Origin: Paenibacillus sp. JZ16 | GTDB lineage: Bacteria > Bacillota > Bacilli > Paenibacillales > Paenibacillaceae | Length of the DNA: 64,000 bases | Direction of reading: 5' to 3' | Assembly (NCBI RefSeq): GCF_015326965.1 | Contig: NZ_CP017659.1 | Location: forward strand, 6,895,001-6,959,000 | In this document: positions 17,523 to 25,908 of the stretch, one piece after another | Position numbering within the stretch: the first letter of the stretch is position 1 | Layout: the number at the start of each line of letters is the position of its first letter | The notes under the pieces: generated by a model | What the model was told of the DNA's origin: nothing | Database searches by the model: none | What the model saw: only the letters and a program-made list of their open reading frames with translations | Made by a program: the position numbers and the translations under genes

Positions 17523-18326
17523 TTGCAAAAGATCGAGGTATTATTGGCAGACGACAACCGTGAGTTTACAAACCTGCTTGGTGAATACATTTCGGATCAA
17601 CAAGATATGGTGGTTTCCGGAATCGCTTATAACGGCGAAGAAGTACTGAGCATGATTGAGGAATCGGGAAAAGTACCGGATGTGCTGATCCTTGATATTA
17701 TTATGCCTCATTTGGACGGCCTTGGCGTACTTGAGCGATTACGCGATATGAATTTGTCTCCGCAGCCGAAAGTCATTATGCTTACGGCATTTGGTCAGGA
17801 AAATATTACGCAGCGAGCCGTACAATTGGGAGCTTCCTATTATATTTTGAAGCCGTTTGATATGGAGGTGCTCGCCAGCCGTATTCGTCAACTCGTTGGC
17901 TCGTCCAGCAGCATTTCGTCAGGCGCTTCATTTACAAGTATGAAATCCAATGTGGTTCCCATGGGCAAAGGCAAAAATCTGGACGCGAATATCACTTCGA
18001 TTATCCATGAGATTGGTGTCCCTGCTCATATCAAGGGTTACCAATATTTGCGTGAAGCCATTACGATGGTATACAACAATATCGAAATTCTTGGTGCGAT
18101 CACCAAAACGTTGTATCCGGCAATCGCAGAGAAATTCAAAACAACGCCTTCCCGCGTGGAACGTGCGATCCGTCATGCAATCGAAGTGGCCTGGACACGC
18201 GGTAACATCGACAGCATCTCGCATCTGTTCGGCTACACCATCAACATCAGCAAATCCAAGCCAACCAACAGCGAGTTTATCGCGATGGTCGCTGACAAGC
18301 TGAGAATTGAGCATAAGGTATCTTGA
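17523..18326 (+). CDS. spo0A: Sporulation master regulator Spo0A
   Basis: Response regulator phosphorylated by the phosphorelay; activates or represses sporulation genes at 0A boxes. 267 residues from TTG 17523 (AAAGGAGG at 17507-17514), the same length as the B. subtilis protein. Receiver domain with LLADDNREF, phosphoacceptor Asp58 in [12 protein letters not shown], and [11 protein letters not shown]-binding domain [29 protein letters not shown] and the highly conserved [24 protein letters not shown] longer in-frame open stretch from ATG 17454 covers the 0A box and is not expected to be translated. Confidence 0.97.
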   Translation: MQKIEVLLADDNREFTNLLGEYISDQQDMVVSGIAYNGEEVLSMIEESGKVPDVLILDIIMPHLDGLGVLERLRDMNLSPQPKVIMLTAFGQENITQRAVQLGASYYILKPFDMEVLASRIRQLVGSSSSISSGASFTSMKSNVVPMGKGKNLDANITSIIHEIGVPAHIKGYQYLREAITMVYNNIEILGAITKTLYPAIAEKFKTTPSRVERAIRHAIEVAWTRGNIDSISHLFGYTINISKSKPTNSEFIAMVADKLRIEHKVS

Positions 18327-18400
18327 AAGGGTAAGGACTGAGGAAGGGATTTAGGGTAATGAAAGAGGTTATCCTGAATGTCTACTTGCGCGGAACATTG

Positions 18401-18450
18401 AAATCACTCCTTTATTGGTTGCGATGTCGTAATCTGTGAAGGAGTGATTT
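18401..18450. repeat. 12-base inverted repeat downstream of spo0A
   Basis: AAATCACTCCTT (18401-18412) and AAGGAGTGATTT (18439-18450) are perfect complements with a 26-base loop. No T run follows. The right arm contains AAGGAG positioned 7 bases before ATG 18452, so the hairpin would hide a ribosome site. Confidence 0.6.
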
Positions 18451-18473
18451 TATGTTTGCCATGGACTTTGAGC

Positions 18474-18512
18474 AAAACAAACCAGCCGCTAATCCGGCTG
18501 GTTTGTTTTTAT
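18474..18512. terminator. Strong bidirectional terminator between spo0A and the ArsR-type gene
   Basis: AAAACAAACCAGCC (18474-18487) pairs perfectly with GGCTGGTTTGTTTT (18496-18509), loop GCTAATCC, T-rich on one side and A-rich on the other. It can stop spo0A transcripts and those of the convergent regulator gene. Confidence 0.88.
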
Positions 18513-18565
18513 TTAGGTAACTTAACAGGTGAACAATCTTCGGTGTTATCTACCTTCGATTGGCC

Positions 18566-19468
18566 TCACAGATAATACATTTTGAACTGGATATCCTGCT
18601 CGTGGTTTCCGAACTTCTTGCCGAATAATGTGGCACCTCCCACGTGCTTTGCATCTTCCTTCACTTCAATTCGAAAGGTCCAGCGATCACAGGTTGCATC
18701 CAAATCATCTATGGAGACGGCAGAGAGCGGGTCGCCATCGATATAAGTACCATGGCTTGTAATTCGTATCGTTTTTAGCAGACCGTATTGGTTGATGTTG
18801 TGCGGCCACCATGCAGGCGTATACTTCCCCCTCGTATCCGCGAAATCCCCCGGGCTTGTCCACGTCCCAAGTTCGATCCCGTTTAAGGAGAACGTGATGT
18901 CGGAAGGCCAAACATCATTGGAAAAAGGAAATTCCGAGGAAATCTCCAAGCTGATTTCGAACTGCTGCAGCTTTTCATCCTTTTGAAGGAAGTTCGCGAT
19001 GTTGTATTGGATAAAGCCCTCCGTAAACCACAGGATTTCTGCATCCACACGCTTGGGATCCATGAAGTATTTGGGTTCGTCAACCCGCCCGATAAATTCC
19101 TTCTCGGTAGCAAGGCCGCAGGTAGGTTTCAGGTCATAGTCCGTGTAATGCCCGATCGGCACGGATGCCTCATATGAAGCAAAGGAATGAAAAATCTTTT
19201 TCGGGAAGTTGATTTCGATATGATCCACCTTCAGGATCGATATTTTTTGCTGTCCCGATTTTCCCGGTACTTTTTCTGTCCGGATAATGCCTGCATCTTC
19301 GAGCTTTTTAATATGTTTTGTCACAATCGGACTGCTGATTTGAAGTTCTTGGGCCAAATCTTTGATATTCATTTTGTTTTTGGAGAGCAGCTGAATAATC
19401 TTGATTCGAACTTCGCTGGCCAAAGCCTCGTAAACCACAAGCGATGACTTGTCTATTTCCAATTGCAT
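18566..19468 (-). CDS. ArsR-type HTH regulator with large C-terminal domain
   Basis: 300 residues. The N-terminal 95 residues form an ArsR-type winged helix (VVYEALASEVRIKIIQLLSK, DLAQELQISSPIVTKHIKKLEDAGI). The remaining 200 residues are unlike metal sensors: rich in aromatic and beta-forming stretches (PSDITFSLNGIELGTW, YTPAWWPHNINQYG, LKTIRITSHGTYIDG), which suggests a beta-sandwich that might bind sugar (inference only). Divergent from the sugar ABC importer, so it is its likely local regulator. Start at 19468 is chosen where the HTH alignment begins; an upstream in-frame ATG at 19534 is possible. Confidence 0.85.
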   Translation of the reverse strand: MQLEIDKSSLVVYEALASEVRIKIIQLLSKNKMNIKDLAQELQISSPIVTKHIKKLEDAGIIRTEKVPGKSGQQKISILKVDHIEINFPKKIFHSFASYEASVPIGHYTDYDLKPTCGLATEKEFIGRVDEPKYFMDPKRVDAEILWFTEGFIQYNIANFLQKDEKLQQFEISLEISSEFPFSNDVWPSDITFSLNGIELGTWTSPGDFADTRGKYTPAWWPHNINQYGLLKTIRITSHGTYIDGDPLSAVSIDDLDATCDRWTFRIEVKEDAKHVGGATLFGKKFGNHEQDIQFKMYYL

Positions 19469-19649
19469 ATGACCACTTCTTTCAACAAGTTTTTCATAAA
19501 CCAGGTTCATTAACTTATATGCATCATAACACATGCTTTATTAACCTGTATATAAATCTAAGCATTTAATACAACAAATTTTCAATTATATGATTAATGT
19601 AAATGTTAATTAAACTAAAAATAAGTAACAAAGATTTATATATATGTTA

Positions 19650-19701
19650 TTGACACCGTTTTCAAAACGAGTGTATACTGAACCAAAGTTAATCGTTTTC
19701 A
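19650..19701 (+). promoter_or_regulatory. Promoter and candidate operator of the sugar ABC operon
   Basis: TTGACA (19650-19655) and TATACT (19674-19679), spacer 18 bases: a strong promoter. The spacer holds a perfect palindrome CGTTTTCAAAACG (19657-19669). CGTTTTCA recurs at 19694-19701. A further inverted pair GTTAATC (19689-19695)/GATTAAC (19720-19726) lies downstream. These are good candidate sites for the divergent regulator or for carbon catabolite control. Confidence 0.65.
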
Positions 19702-19752
19702 TGATCCATGTCGGTAAATGATTAACCAAATGATTAGTAATAGGAGGAGAGT

Positions 19753-20994
19753 TTGTTGAAGAAAAAAATGGGGGTTTCACTAATACTTGTATTGTTAGCG
19801 GTAGCGGTACTAGGGGGATGTGGCAACGGGGACAAGAACACCATTACCTTCTGGACGCCTTTGACAGGTGATGACGGGGCTTACATGGATCAGCTAGTGA
19901 AAGATTACAACGCCACCAATCCTGAATATAAAGTGAAGCACGTGATTACTTCGGATATGTATACAAAAATTTCTACCGTCCTGAATTCAGGCAAAGGCGT
20001 TCCTGATCTGTCCATTATTCACGCAGACCGCGTTCCTAGCTTCGTTAAGCAAGGTGTGTTGGAGCCGATGACGGCAGTCATGCAAGCTCAGCCAGAATTG
20101 AAAGCGGATAATTACTTGCCGCAGGCCTGGGCAACTGGAAACGTCGAGGGCACCCAATATACAGTACCCCTTGATATTCACAGCAATGCGATGTATTACA
20201 ATAAAAATTTGCTCAAAAAATACAATGTTGAAAGCTTCCTTGATGATGATGTCGTGACCATTGATGAAATTTTGTCGCTGCAAGGCAAGCTGGATGAAGG
20301 CGATTACGTGATCAATGACGCTCTGTTGGGCTGGGTTGTGCTGGCGCAAATCCAGAACCTGGGCGGCGACATTCAACAAGACGGCAAGCCGGCCGTAAAT
20401 ACAGAAGCCATGAAGCAAGCATTTACGGAGATTAAGAAAATATCGGATGCAGGCTTGATGACCCCTTTTGGTGAGGACGGCTATCTGATGTTCCAATCTG
20501 GAAACGTTTTATTTTCCACAGACGGCACATGGAGCTCGACGGCACACGCAACCGTCGATGGATTGGACTTTGGCGTTACGAACATTTATTCGACGAGTGC
20601 TGATAAGTATACGAACCGGGCCTCTTCGCACTTATTCTCCATGCTGAAGAACGATAAGAGAACGGATGAAAAAGAGCAGGCCATCGGCCAGTTCCTGGAA
20701 TTCATTCGCCAAAACTCGATTGAGTGGGCAAAAGCGGGACAGATTGTAGCGAGTAAACAGGTCATTGAGAGCCCGGAGTACGGTAATTATATTCAGTCAT
20801 TCTTTACCGCCAACGAAAAAGAAATCGAATCCTTGTACATTTACACCTACGAGTACTATCCATACGTAGCGGAGGCTGTGGATACATATGCAGCGGATAT
20901 CGTACGAGGCAATGTCGATATCGACGAGACCCTGGCGACGATGCAGAAATTTGTAGAGGATAAAATCGCGGAAGGCAACAGTGCTGCAAAGTAA
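19753..20994 (+). CDS. Sugar ABC transporter substrate-binding lipoprotein
   Basis: 413 residues, family 1 extracellular solute-binding protein (MalE/UgpB-like). Lipoprotein signal peptide MGVSLILVLLAVAVLGGCGN with lipobox LGGC, so it would be anchored outside the membrane. ITFWTPLTGDDGAYMDQLV and GKGVPDLSIIHADRVPSFVKQG are typical of the fold. TTG starts at 19753 and 19756 are both possible after TAGGAGGAGAG. First gene of the importer operon; substrate probably an oligosaccharide, judged from the GH43 gene downstream. Confidence 0.93.
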   Translation: MLKKKMGVSLILVLLAVAVLGGCGNGDKNTITFWTPLTGDDGAYMDQLVKDYNATNPEYKVKHVITSDMYTKISTVLNSGKGVPDLSIIHADRVPSFVKQGVLEPMTAVMQAQPELKADNYLPQAWATGNVEGTQYTVPLDIHSNAMYYNKNLLKKYNVESFLDDDVVTIDEILSLQGKLDEGDYVINDALLGWVVLAQIQNLGGDIQQDGKPAVNTEAMKQAFTEIKKISDAGLMTPFGEDGYLMFQSGNVLFSTDGTWSSTAHATVDGLDFGVTNIYSTSADKYTNRASSHLFSMLKNDKRTDEKEQAIGQFLEFIRQNSIEWAKAGQIVASKQVIESPEYGNYIQSFFTANEKEIESLYIYTYEYYPYVAEAVDTYAADIVRGNVDIDETLATMQKFVEDKIAEGNSAAK

Positions 20995-21016
20995 ATAACA
21001 GCAGAGCAGATTGAAA

Positions 21017-21055
21017 AAAAGAAAAGTGTCCTTCCTTAGAAGACACTTTTCTTTT
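21017..21055 (+). terminator. Hairpin between binding-protein and permease genes
   Basis: AAAAGAAAAGTGTC (21017-21030) pairs perfectly with GACACTTTTCTTTT (21042-21055). The T-rich right arm suggests partial termination or mRNA 3'-end protection, giving more binding protein than permease. Confidence 0.7.
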
Positions 21056-21076
21056 CCAAAGGAGAAATGAAAGGGT

Positions 21077-21952
21077 ATGAATAAGAAGTCGTTGACGCCT
21101 TATTTCTTTGTAGGTCCCCATCTGATACTTTTTATCGTATTTATTCTATTGCCGACCCTATACGGGATCTATGCTTCCTTTACGCAATGGAATCTGATTA
21201 ATGACCCTGTATGGGTTGGCTTGGCCAACTATAAAACGATTCTGTTTGACACGGAGTCTACCTTCTATACCCAATTTATGAATGGATTAAAAAATACGCT
21301 CATCTTTGTTGTGCTAAGCGTCCCTATATTAATCATCATTCCGTTAATGATTGCCGTATCGCTGGAACACAAAAAAGTGAAAATGAAAAATGTGATTCAG
21401 TCCATCCTCTATATTCCCGGACTCATCTCGATTTCCGCAGCGGCACTGATCTGGTCTTTAATCTTCAATAAGCAGCTCGGGATTACGAATAATATTTTCG
21501 GCTCAGAAACGGTCTGGGCAGCCAACCAGCCCTATGCCTGGCTGATTATCATTGTCATTACGGTGTGGGGCGGAGTCGGTGGCAACATGATTATCTACCG
21601 GGCTTCCATAAGCGGAGTGTCGAAGGATTTGTATGAATCGGCCGAGATAGATGGAGCGGGGCCTGTCCGCAGATTTTCAAGCATTACACTGCCTTCCATT
21701 CGTTTTCCGCTGATCTATACCTTTGTTATGACGACAGCCGGAGCCTTTAACGTATTCGGTCAGCCATTAATGATGACGGACGGAGGACCCAGACAGAGCA
21801 CGACGGTATTGATGATGTATATCCGGCAGCTGGCCTTCGGTCACGGGGAATCGATTGCGGGTATGGCATCCGCGATGGCGGTTTTGCTCGGACTGGTCAT
21901 TCTCGTCATTTCAGCCCTTCAGTATTATGTGATGAACCGAAACGCGTCCTAG
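21077..21952 (+). CDS. Sugar ABC transporter permease (MalF type)
   Basis: 291 residues with about six membrane segments. The inner-membrane permease signature is visible as the EAA loop: LYESAEIDGAGPVRRFSSITLPSI in two parts around residues 190-215. It pairs with the following permease. AAAGGAGAAATGAAAGGG precedes ATG 21077. No ATP-binding subunit is encoded in the operon, which is common where a shared MsmX-type ATPase serves several importers. Confidence 0.93.
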   Translation: MNKKSLTPYFFVGPHLILFIVFILLPTLYGIYASFTQWNLINDPVWVGLANYKTILFDTESTFYTQFMNGLKNTLIFVVLSVPILIIIPLMIAVSLEHKKVKMKNVIQSILYIPGLISISAAALIWSLIFNKQLGITNNIFGSETVWAANQPYAWLIIIVITVWGGVGGNMIIYRASISGVSKDLYESAEIDGAGPVRRFSSITLPSIRFPLIYTFVMTTAGAFNVFGQPLMMTDGGPRQSTTVLMMYIRQLAFGHGESIAGMASAMAVLLGLVILVISALQYYVMNRNAS

Positions 21953-22006
21953 CGGCATGATCAGCTTGCAAACGACGGAAACGATAAAAGGTAGGTGTAC
22001 TGTGCA

Positions 22007-22918
22007 ATGTCGAACCCGGTACTACATGAAGTAAACGCGGATTCCAAGCTTGGTCGCTCTGGTCCGAAGAAGGCTTCATCCAACATAAGCGTGTCAAAAT
22101 ATATAGCTTACGCATTTCTGATCATCCTGTGTGTAATATGGGCAATTCCGGTCATATTTGGCATTACCACATCTTTTCGGTCCCAGGCTGAGGTGGTTTC
22201 CAGCGGTTTCAGACTGCTGCCCGATAGCTGGATTTTTGATAATTATGTCACGATTCTGCAAAACACGTCGACCGCGCCCATTCTGCGCTGGTTGATGAAC
22301 TCCGTGTTTATTGCAACGATGCATACGCTGCTCGTGATCGTTGTCATTTCCATTACAGGTTATGGATACTCGCGCATGAACTTTAAGGGAAGAGATACCT
22401 TGTTCTTTACCTTGCTTGGAATATCCTTCTTTCCTGGGGTAGTGAATCTGATCCCGTCTTATAAAATCATTGATGCGCTGGGATGGGTTAATACATCTTG
22501 GGCAATGATCATTCCCGGTTTGGCCGGGATGGGGAACATTTTTTTGGTCAGACAATTCATGATGGGCGTTCCCAAGGATTTGGATGAATCGGCACGCGTG
22601 GATGGAGCGGGAGATTTTAGAATCTATTACTCTATTATTTTGCCGCTCATGAAACCTGTACTGATTGTATGCGGCCTGTTTTCATTTACGGGTTCCTGGA
22701 ATGATTTCCTCTGGCCCGTCATCGTGTATACCGATGTGGAGAAGATGCCGGTCACAGCAGGTTTGCTGTTGTTACAGGACATTTACGGCAATTACCGCAT
22801 GATCGGACAATTGATGGGTTCTGCGATCCTGGCCATCATTCCGACGCTGCTGTTGTTCCTGTTTGCCCAGAAATACTTTGTGCAGTCGATTAACTTAAAC
22901 GCAGGCATCAAAGGATAG
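22007..22918 (+). CDS. Sugar ABC transporter permease (MalG type)
   Basis: 303 residues with about six membrane segments and the EAA loop LDESARVDGAGDFRIYYSIILP. Second permease of the importer. ATG 22007 is chosen because AGGTAGG lies upstream; a GTG at 21995 is in frame but overlaps that site. The hydrophilic lead of about 30 residues before the first membrane helix is normal for this type. Confidence 0.93.
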   Translation: MSNPVLHEVNADSKLGRSGPKKASSNISVSKYIAYAFLIILCVIWAIPVIFGITTSFRSQAEVVSSGFRLLPDSWIFDNYVTILQNTSTAPILRWLMNSVFIATMHTLLVIVVISITGYGYSRMNFKGRDTLFFTLLGISFFPGVVNLIPSYKIIDALGWVNTSWAMIIPGLAGMGNIFLVRQFMMGVPKDLDESARVDGAGDFRIYYSIILPLMKPVLIVCGLFSFTGSWNDFLWPVIVYTDVEKMPVTAGLLLLQDIYGNYRMIGQLMGSAILAIIPTLLLFLFAQKYFVQSINLNAGIKG

Positions 22919-22997
22919 CAAGAAGATTGGATTCAAAGAAACATTTAAAAATAGAAAGCTAGCGGAAGTCAAACTATAAGGTATAGGAGTCGTCACC

Positions 22998-23972
22998 ATG
23001 TCTGAATTATATATAAAAAATCCCCTGATTGAACAAAGGGCTGATCCCTGGATCTATAAACATACCGATGGTTATTATTACTTTACCGGTTCCGTGCCGG
23101 AGTATGACCGTATTGAGCTTAGACGCTCGCAAACGATACATGGGCTTGCGGATGCTGAAGGAATTACGATCTGGCGCAAGCATGAGTCAGGCCTGATGAG
23201 TGCCAACATATGGGCACCCGAGATCCATTATATGGATGGCAAATGGTATGTGTACTTCGCCGCTGCCCATACTTCAGAAACGAGGGACGGATTGTTTGAT
23301 CATCGCATGTTCGTACTGGAGAACGCTTCGGCGAACCCGCTCGAAGGGGAATGGGTGGAGAAGGGGCAAGTGATCACGAAGTGGGAATCTTTTGCCTTGG
23401 ACGCAACAACCTTTGAGCATAGAGGCAAACGATATTATGTATGGGCTCAGAAAGATCCGGGCATTCCAGGCAATTCCAATCTGTACATTTCATTGATGGA
23501 AAATCCATGGACCCTTACAGGGGAACAGGTATGCATCTCGGTTCCTGAGTACGACTGGGAGAAGATCGGGTATCTTGTGAACGAAGGGGCCGCCGTTCTG
23601 AAGCGAAACGGGCGAATATTCATGACCTATTCCGCGAGCGCCACGGACCACAATTATGCGATGGGGCTGCTGACAGCCGATGAGGACAGTGATCTGCTGA
23701 ATCCGAGCTCCTGGGTCAAGTCGCCAGTACCCGTGTTTACGACATCGGAAGCCAATGGCCAATATGGACCAGGGCATAACAGCTTCACGATTTCCGAGGA
23801 TGGCTCGCAGGACATTCTGGTGTACCATGCAAGAAGTTACAAGGAGATTGTGGGCGATCCTCTATATGATCCGAATCGGCATACGCGCGTACAGGTCATC
23901 CGGTGGAACGAGGACGGGACGCCGAATTTCGGGGTGCCGAGAGCGGATGATGAACCGGTCTCCAAGCTATGA
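22998..23972 (+). CDS. Glycoside hydrolase family 43, probably arabinofuranosidase/xylosidase-like
   Basis: 324 residues, five-bladed beta-propeller family. Candidate catalytic residues are seen in order: base Asp16 in EQRADPWIYKH, pKa-tuning Asp135 in FALDATTFEH, acid Glu196 in LVNEGAAVLKR. IWAPEIHYMDGKWYVYFAA and GPGHNSFTI are family hallmarks. No signal peptide, so it acts in the cytoplasm on imported oligosaccharides, fitting the importer operon. GH43 members act on arabinan, arabinoxylan or xylo-oligosaccharides; exact substrate cannot be told. Confidence 0.9.
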   Translation: MSELYIKNPLIEQRADPWIYKHTDGYYYFTGSVPEYDRIELRRSQTIHGLADAEGITIWRKHESGLMSANIWAPEIHYMDGKWYVYFAAAHTSETRDGLFDHRMFVLENASANPLEGEWVEKGQVITKWESFALDATTFEHRGKRYYVWAQKDPGIPGNSNLYISLMENPWTLTGEQVCISVPEYDWEKIGYLVNEGAAVLKRNGRIFMTYSASATDHNYAMGLLTADEDSDLLNPSSWVKSPVPVFTTSEANGQYGPGHNSFTISEDGSQDILVYHARSYKEIVGDPLYDPNRHTRVQVIRWNEDGTPNFGVPRADDEPVSKL

Positions 23973-24020
23973 TGCAATTTGTAATTGGGGTTATAGAACG
24001 AATCGATTTACAAACATCAG

Positions 24021-24053
24021 ACCGACTGAGCTTAACAGCTTGGTCGGTTTTTT
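24021..24053 (+). terminator. Terminator of the sugar operon
   Basis: ACCGAC (24021-24026) pairs with GTCGGT (24043-24048), inner AGCT/AGCT pairing, followed by T run to 24053. Confidence 0.85.
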
Positions 24054-24110
24054 ACATTACAGGAGATAAGCAGCATAATATAAAATAGGAAAAAAGAAGG
24101 AGTCTTCGAT

Positions 24111-24179
24111 ATGGATGGAGAAAAGAGGACTGATCGTTTTATGAAATGGTTAAGGATGTATAAAGTACGGTACTATTAA
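24111..24179 (+). CDS. Possible 22-residue basic peptide
   Basis: ATG 24111 has a good ribosome site AAGGAG (24097-24102) and an A/T-rich possible promoter (TATAAA near 24080). The product, MDGEKRTDRFMKWLRMYKVR plus YY, is strongly basic with aromatic residues. Not recognised. It lies alone between the sugar operon terminator and the SDR gene. It may be a real micro-protein or a chance frame. Confidence 0.3.
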   Translation: MDGEKRTDRFMKWLRMYKVRYY

Positions 24180-24214
24180 CGATATTCTTATTTCCCGGTA
24201 AGGAGGAATTATAA

Positions 24215-25102
24215 ATGGCAAAGATATTAGTATTGGGCGGTACCCGCTTTTTCGGTAAAAGGCTGGTTAACCGGCTGCTGGCTAAAGGCGATGCCGTTAC
24301 GATTTTAACGCGCGGACATCACCAGGATTCATTCGGGGGTGCCGTTGCGCGGCTTACCGTGGATCGAAAGGATCCGGAAGGTTTAAAACAGGCAGTGGGA
24401 AGCCAGGACTTTGATATCGTGTATGATAATATATGTTATACTCCGGAAGAAGCGGGACAAGCTGCAGACATCTTTGCCGGACGGATTGGACAATACGTGC
24501 TGACCTCTACGTTATCGGTCTATGATTTTGCGGATCATCCGGTGAGGGAAGAGGACTTTGATCCTTACAGATACCCTGTCATGATGAACGAAAGCAGGGA
24601 CTACAGCTATAAGGAAGGCAAGCGCCAGGCGGAGGCGGTATTATTCGGCTGCCACAACCTGAACGTTACCGCTGTCCGGCTGCCGATTGTGCTGGGACCG
24701 GATGATTATACGCGAAGACTGCATTTTCATATTGAGCATGCAGCCAGCGGAGAAGCTATTGGTTTGCCTGATCCTGACGCGCAAATCTCGTTTGTGCATG
24801 CCGAGGAAGCGGCTGCGTTCCTGGAATGGGCAGGTCAAGTTCAATTGGAGGGCCCAGTCAATGCTTGCTCCAGCGGAACGATTTCGGTCCGGGAATTGAT
24901 GAGCCAGATCCAGCAGGAAGTTGGAAGGTCGGCACCGCTGCAGTCTTCCGCAGCACCTGACCACATGTCCCCGTTCGGAATTCCGGGAGATTGGACGATG
25001 GATCATGCCAGAGCGGCAGCTGCCGGCTTTAAATTTTGGGATTTGCACGATTGGATGCCGAAATTGATTGCTGAATTGTCCGCCGATTTGAAGGTTCGCT
25101 AG
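24215..25102 (+). CDS. NAD(P)-dependent epimerase/dehydratase (extended SDR)
   Basis: 295 residues with a Rossmann fold: nucleotide loop LVLGGTRFFGKRLV at the N-terminus, STLSVYDFADH, and a YxxxK-type active site YSYKEGKRQ. The family includes nucleotide-sugar epimerases and reductases; the real substrate is unknown. Ribosome site AAGGAGG precedes ATG 24215. It stands apart from the sugar operon by a terminator, so the relation to it is unclear. Confidence 0.85.
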   Translation: MAKILVLGGTRFFGKRLVNRLLAKGDAVTILTRGHHQDSFGGAVARLTVDRKDPEGLKQAVGSQDFDIVYDNICYTPEEAGQAADIFAGRIGQYVLTSTLSVYDFADHPVREEDFDPYRYPVMMNESRDYSYKEGKRQAEAVLFGCHNLNVTAVRLPIVLGPDDYTRRLHFHIEHAASGEAIGLPDPDAQISFVHAEEAAAFLEWAGQVQLEGPVNACSSGTISVRELMSQIQQEVGRSAPLQSSAAPDHMSPFGIPGDWTMDHARAAAAGFKFWDLHDWMPKLIAELSADLKVR

Positions 25103-25169
25103 CGAAAGCGGCAGGATCATTATCATTTAGAAGAAAGATAGAGGGAAGTGCCCTGAAAGGAAGATCAGC

Positions 25170-25382
25170 ATGAGCGACAAGATGGCAGCATGGAAAGAGC
25201 GTATTCGAGAGGTAGAAGCCATGGAAGGCTTATCTCCGGAAGCCCTGACGTTAATCCATGCGATGTATGACGAATTGGAAGTTTTAACGAAGCAAAATTT
25301 CAATCTGCGGAAAACCGCGCTGAAAGCGACGTCCAGAGAAACGAGAATGTCGAGTAAACTGAAGGATGCATTGATGGAATAA
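25170..25382 (+). CDS. Small helical protein of unknown function
   Basis: 70 residues, charged, almost certainly helical (EALTLIHAMYDELEVLTKQN); no membrane segment. AAAGGAAG precedes ATG 25170. Ends before a strong bidirectional terminator. Not recognised; it may form a short coiled coil. Confidence 0.7.
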   Translation: MSDKMAAWKERIREVEAMEGLSPEALTLIHAMYDELEVLTKQNFNLRKTALKATSRETRMSSKLKDALME

Positions 25383-25406
25383 ACGGCGGAGTTCAGAACA
25401 TATGAT

Positions 25407-25438
25407 AAACACCGGGGAGGGCTCCCCGGTGTTTTTTT
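25407..25438. terminator. Bidirectional terminator
   Basis: AAACACCGGGGA (25407-25418) pairs with TCCCCGGTGTTT (25423-25434) and T run to 25438. Serves the small helical protein and the convergent DUF2627 gene. Confidence 0.9.
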
Positions 25439-25445
25439 GATAGGA

Positions 25446-25751
25446 TTAGCTTTTGGATGGCGTTCCTGATTTCGGCGCTTGGCGCTTCTTTTTGAATCTT
25501 GGTCCAACGTAATTTCGCTTGCGGTCCCGGAACAGAATCCAGCCGCCCAAGAATCCGATACCAATGACAAACAGAGCCAGCCCGCCTAGAAAAGATAGCC
25601 AACCGAAAGCGGGGTTTGCCACACTGTCATCCCCATGAACGGAAATATATAGAAAAACCGCATCTTTCATCATTAAGAAACCCTTCATTGCCATAAAACC
25701 CGGGATAACCAAAATCAAGATGGCAATAAAGCGGGAAATTAACATTTTCAT
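25446..25751 (-). CDS. yqzF: DUF2627 membrane protein (YqzF-like)
   Basis: 101 residues with two membrane segments (LISRFIAILILVIPGFMAMKG and WLSFLGGLALFVIGIGFLGG) and a basic C-terminal tail (RDRKRNYVGPRFKKKR). DUF2627 family, function unknown. In B. subtilis the equivalent gene lies next to the bkd branched-chain operon, as here. Ribosome site AGGAAGGA on the minus strand before ATG at 25751. Confidence 0.85.
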   Translation of the reverse strand: MKMLISRFIAILILVIPGFMAMKGFLMMKDAVFLYISVHGDDSVANPAFGWLSFLGGLALFVIGIGFLGGWILFRDRKRNYVGPRFKKKRQAPKSGTPSKS

Positions 25752-25842
25752 AGAAGATTCCTTCCTGCGACTGATGTAATGAACTACCGTTTATCATACC
25801 TTTTTCATAGGGCAATGTCTATTTCCATTATGGATGCTGATT

Positions 25843-25870
25843 TTGTAATCCGAAAAAAAGAGAGTACAAT
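25843..25870 (+). promoter_or_regulatory. Promoter of the dihydrolipoyl dehydrogenase gene
   Basis: TTGTAA (25843-25848), 16-base spacer, TACAAT (25865-25870), 38 bases before the likely start. Confidence 0.6.
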
Positions 25871-25908
25871 GAAAGTGTAAAACTGGACTTATTATGGAGG
25901 TGCCGTTT

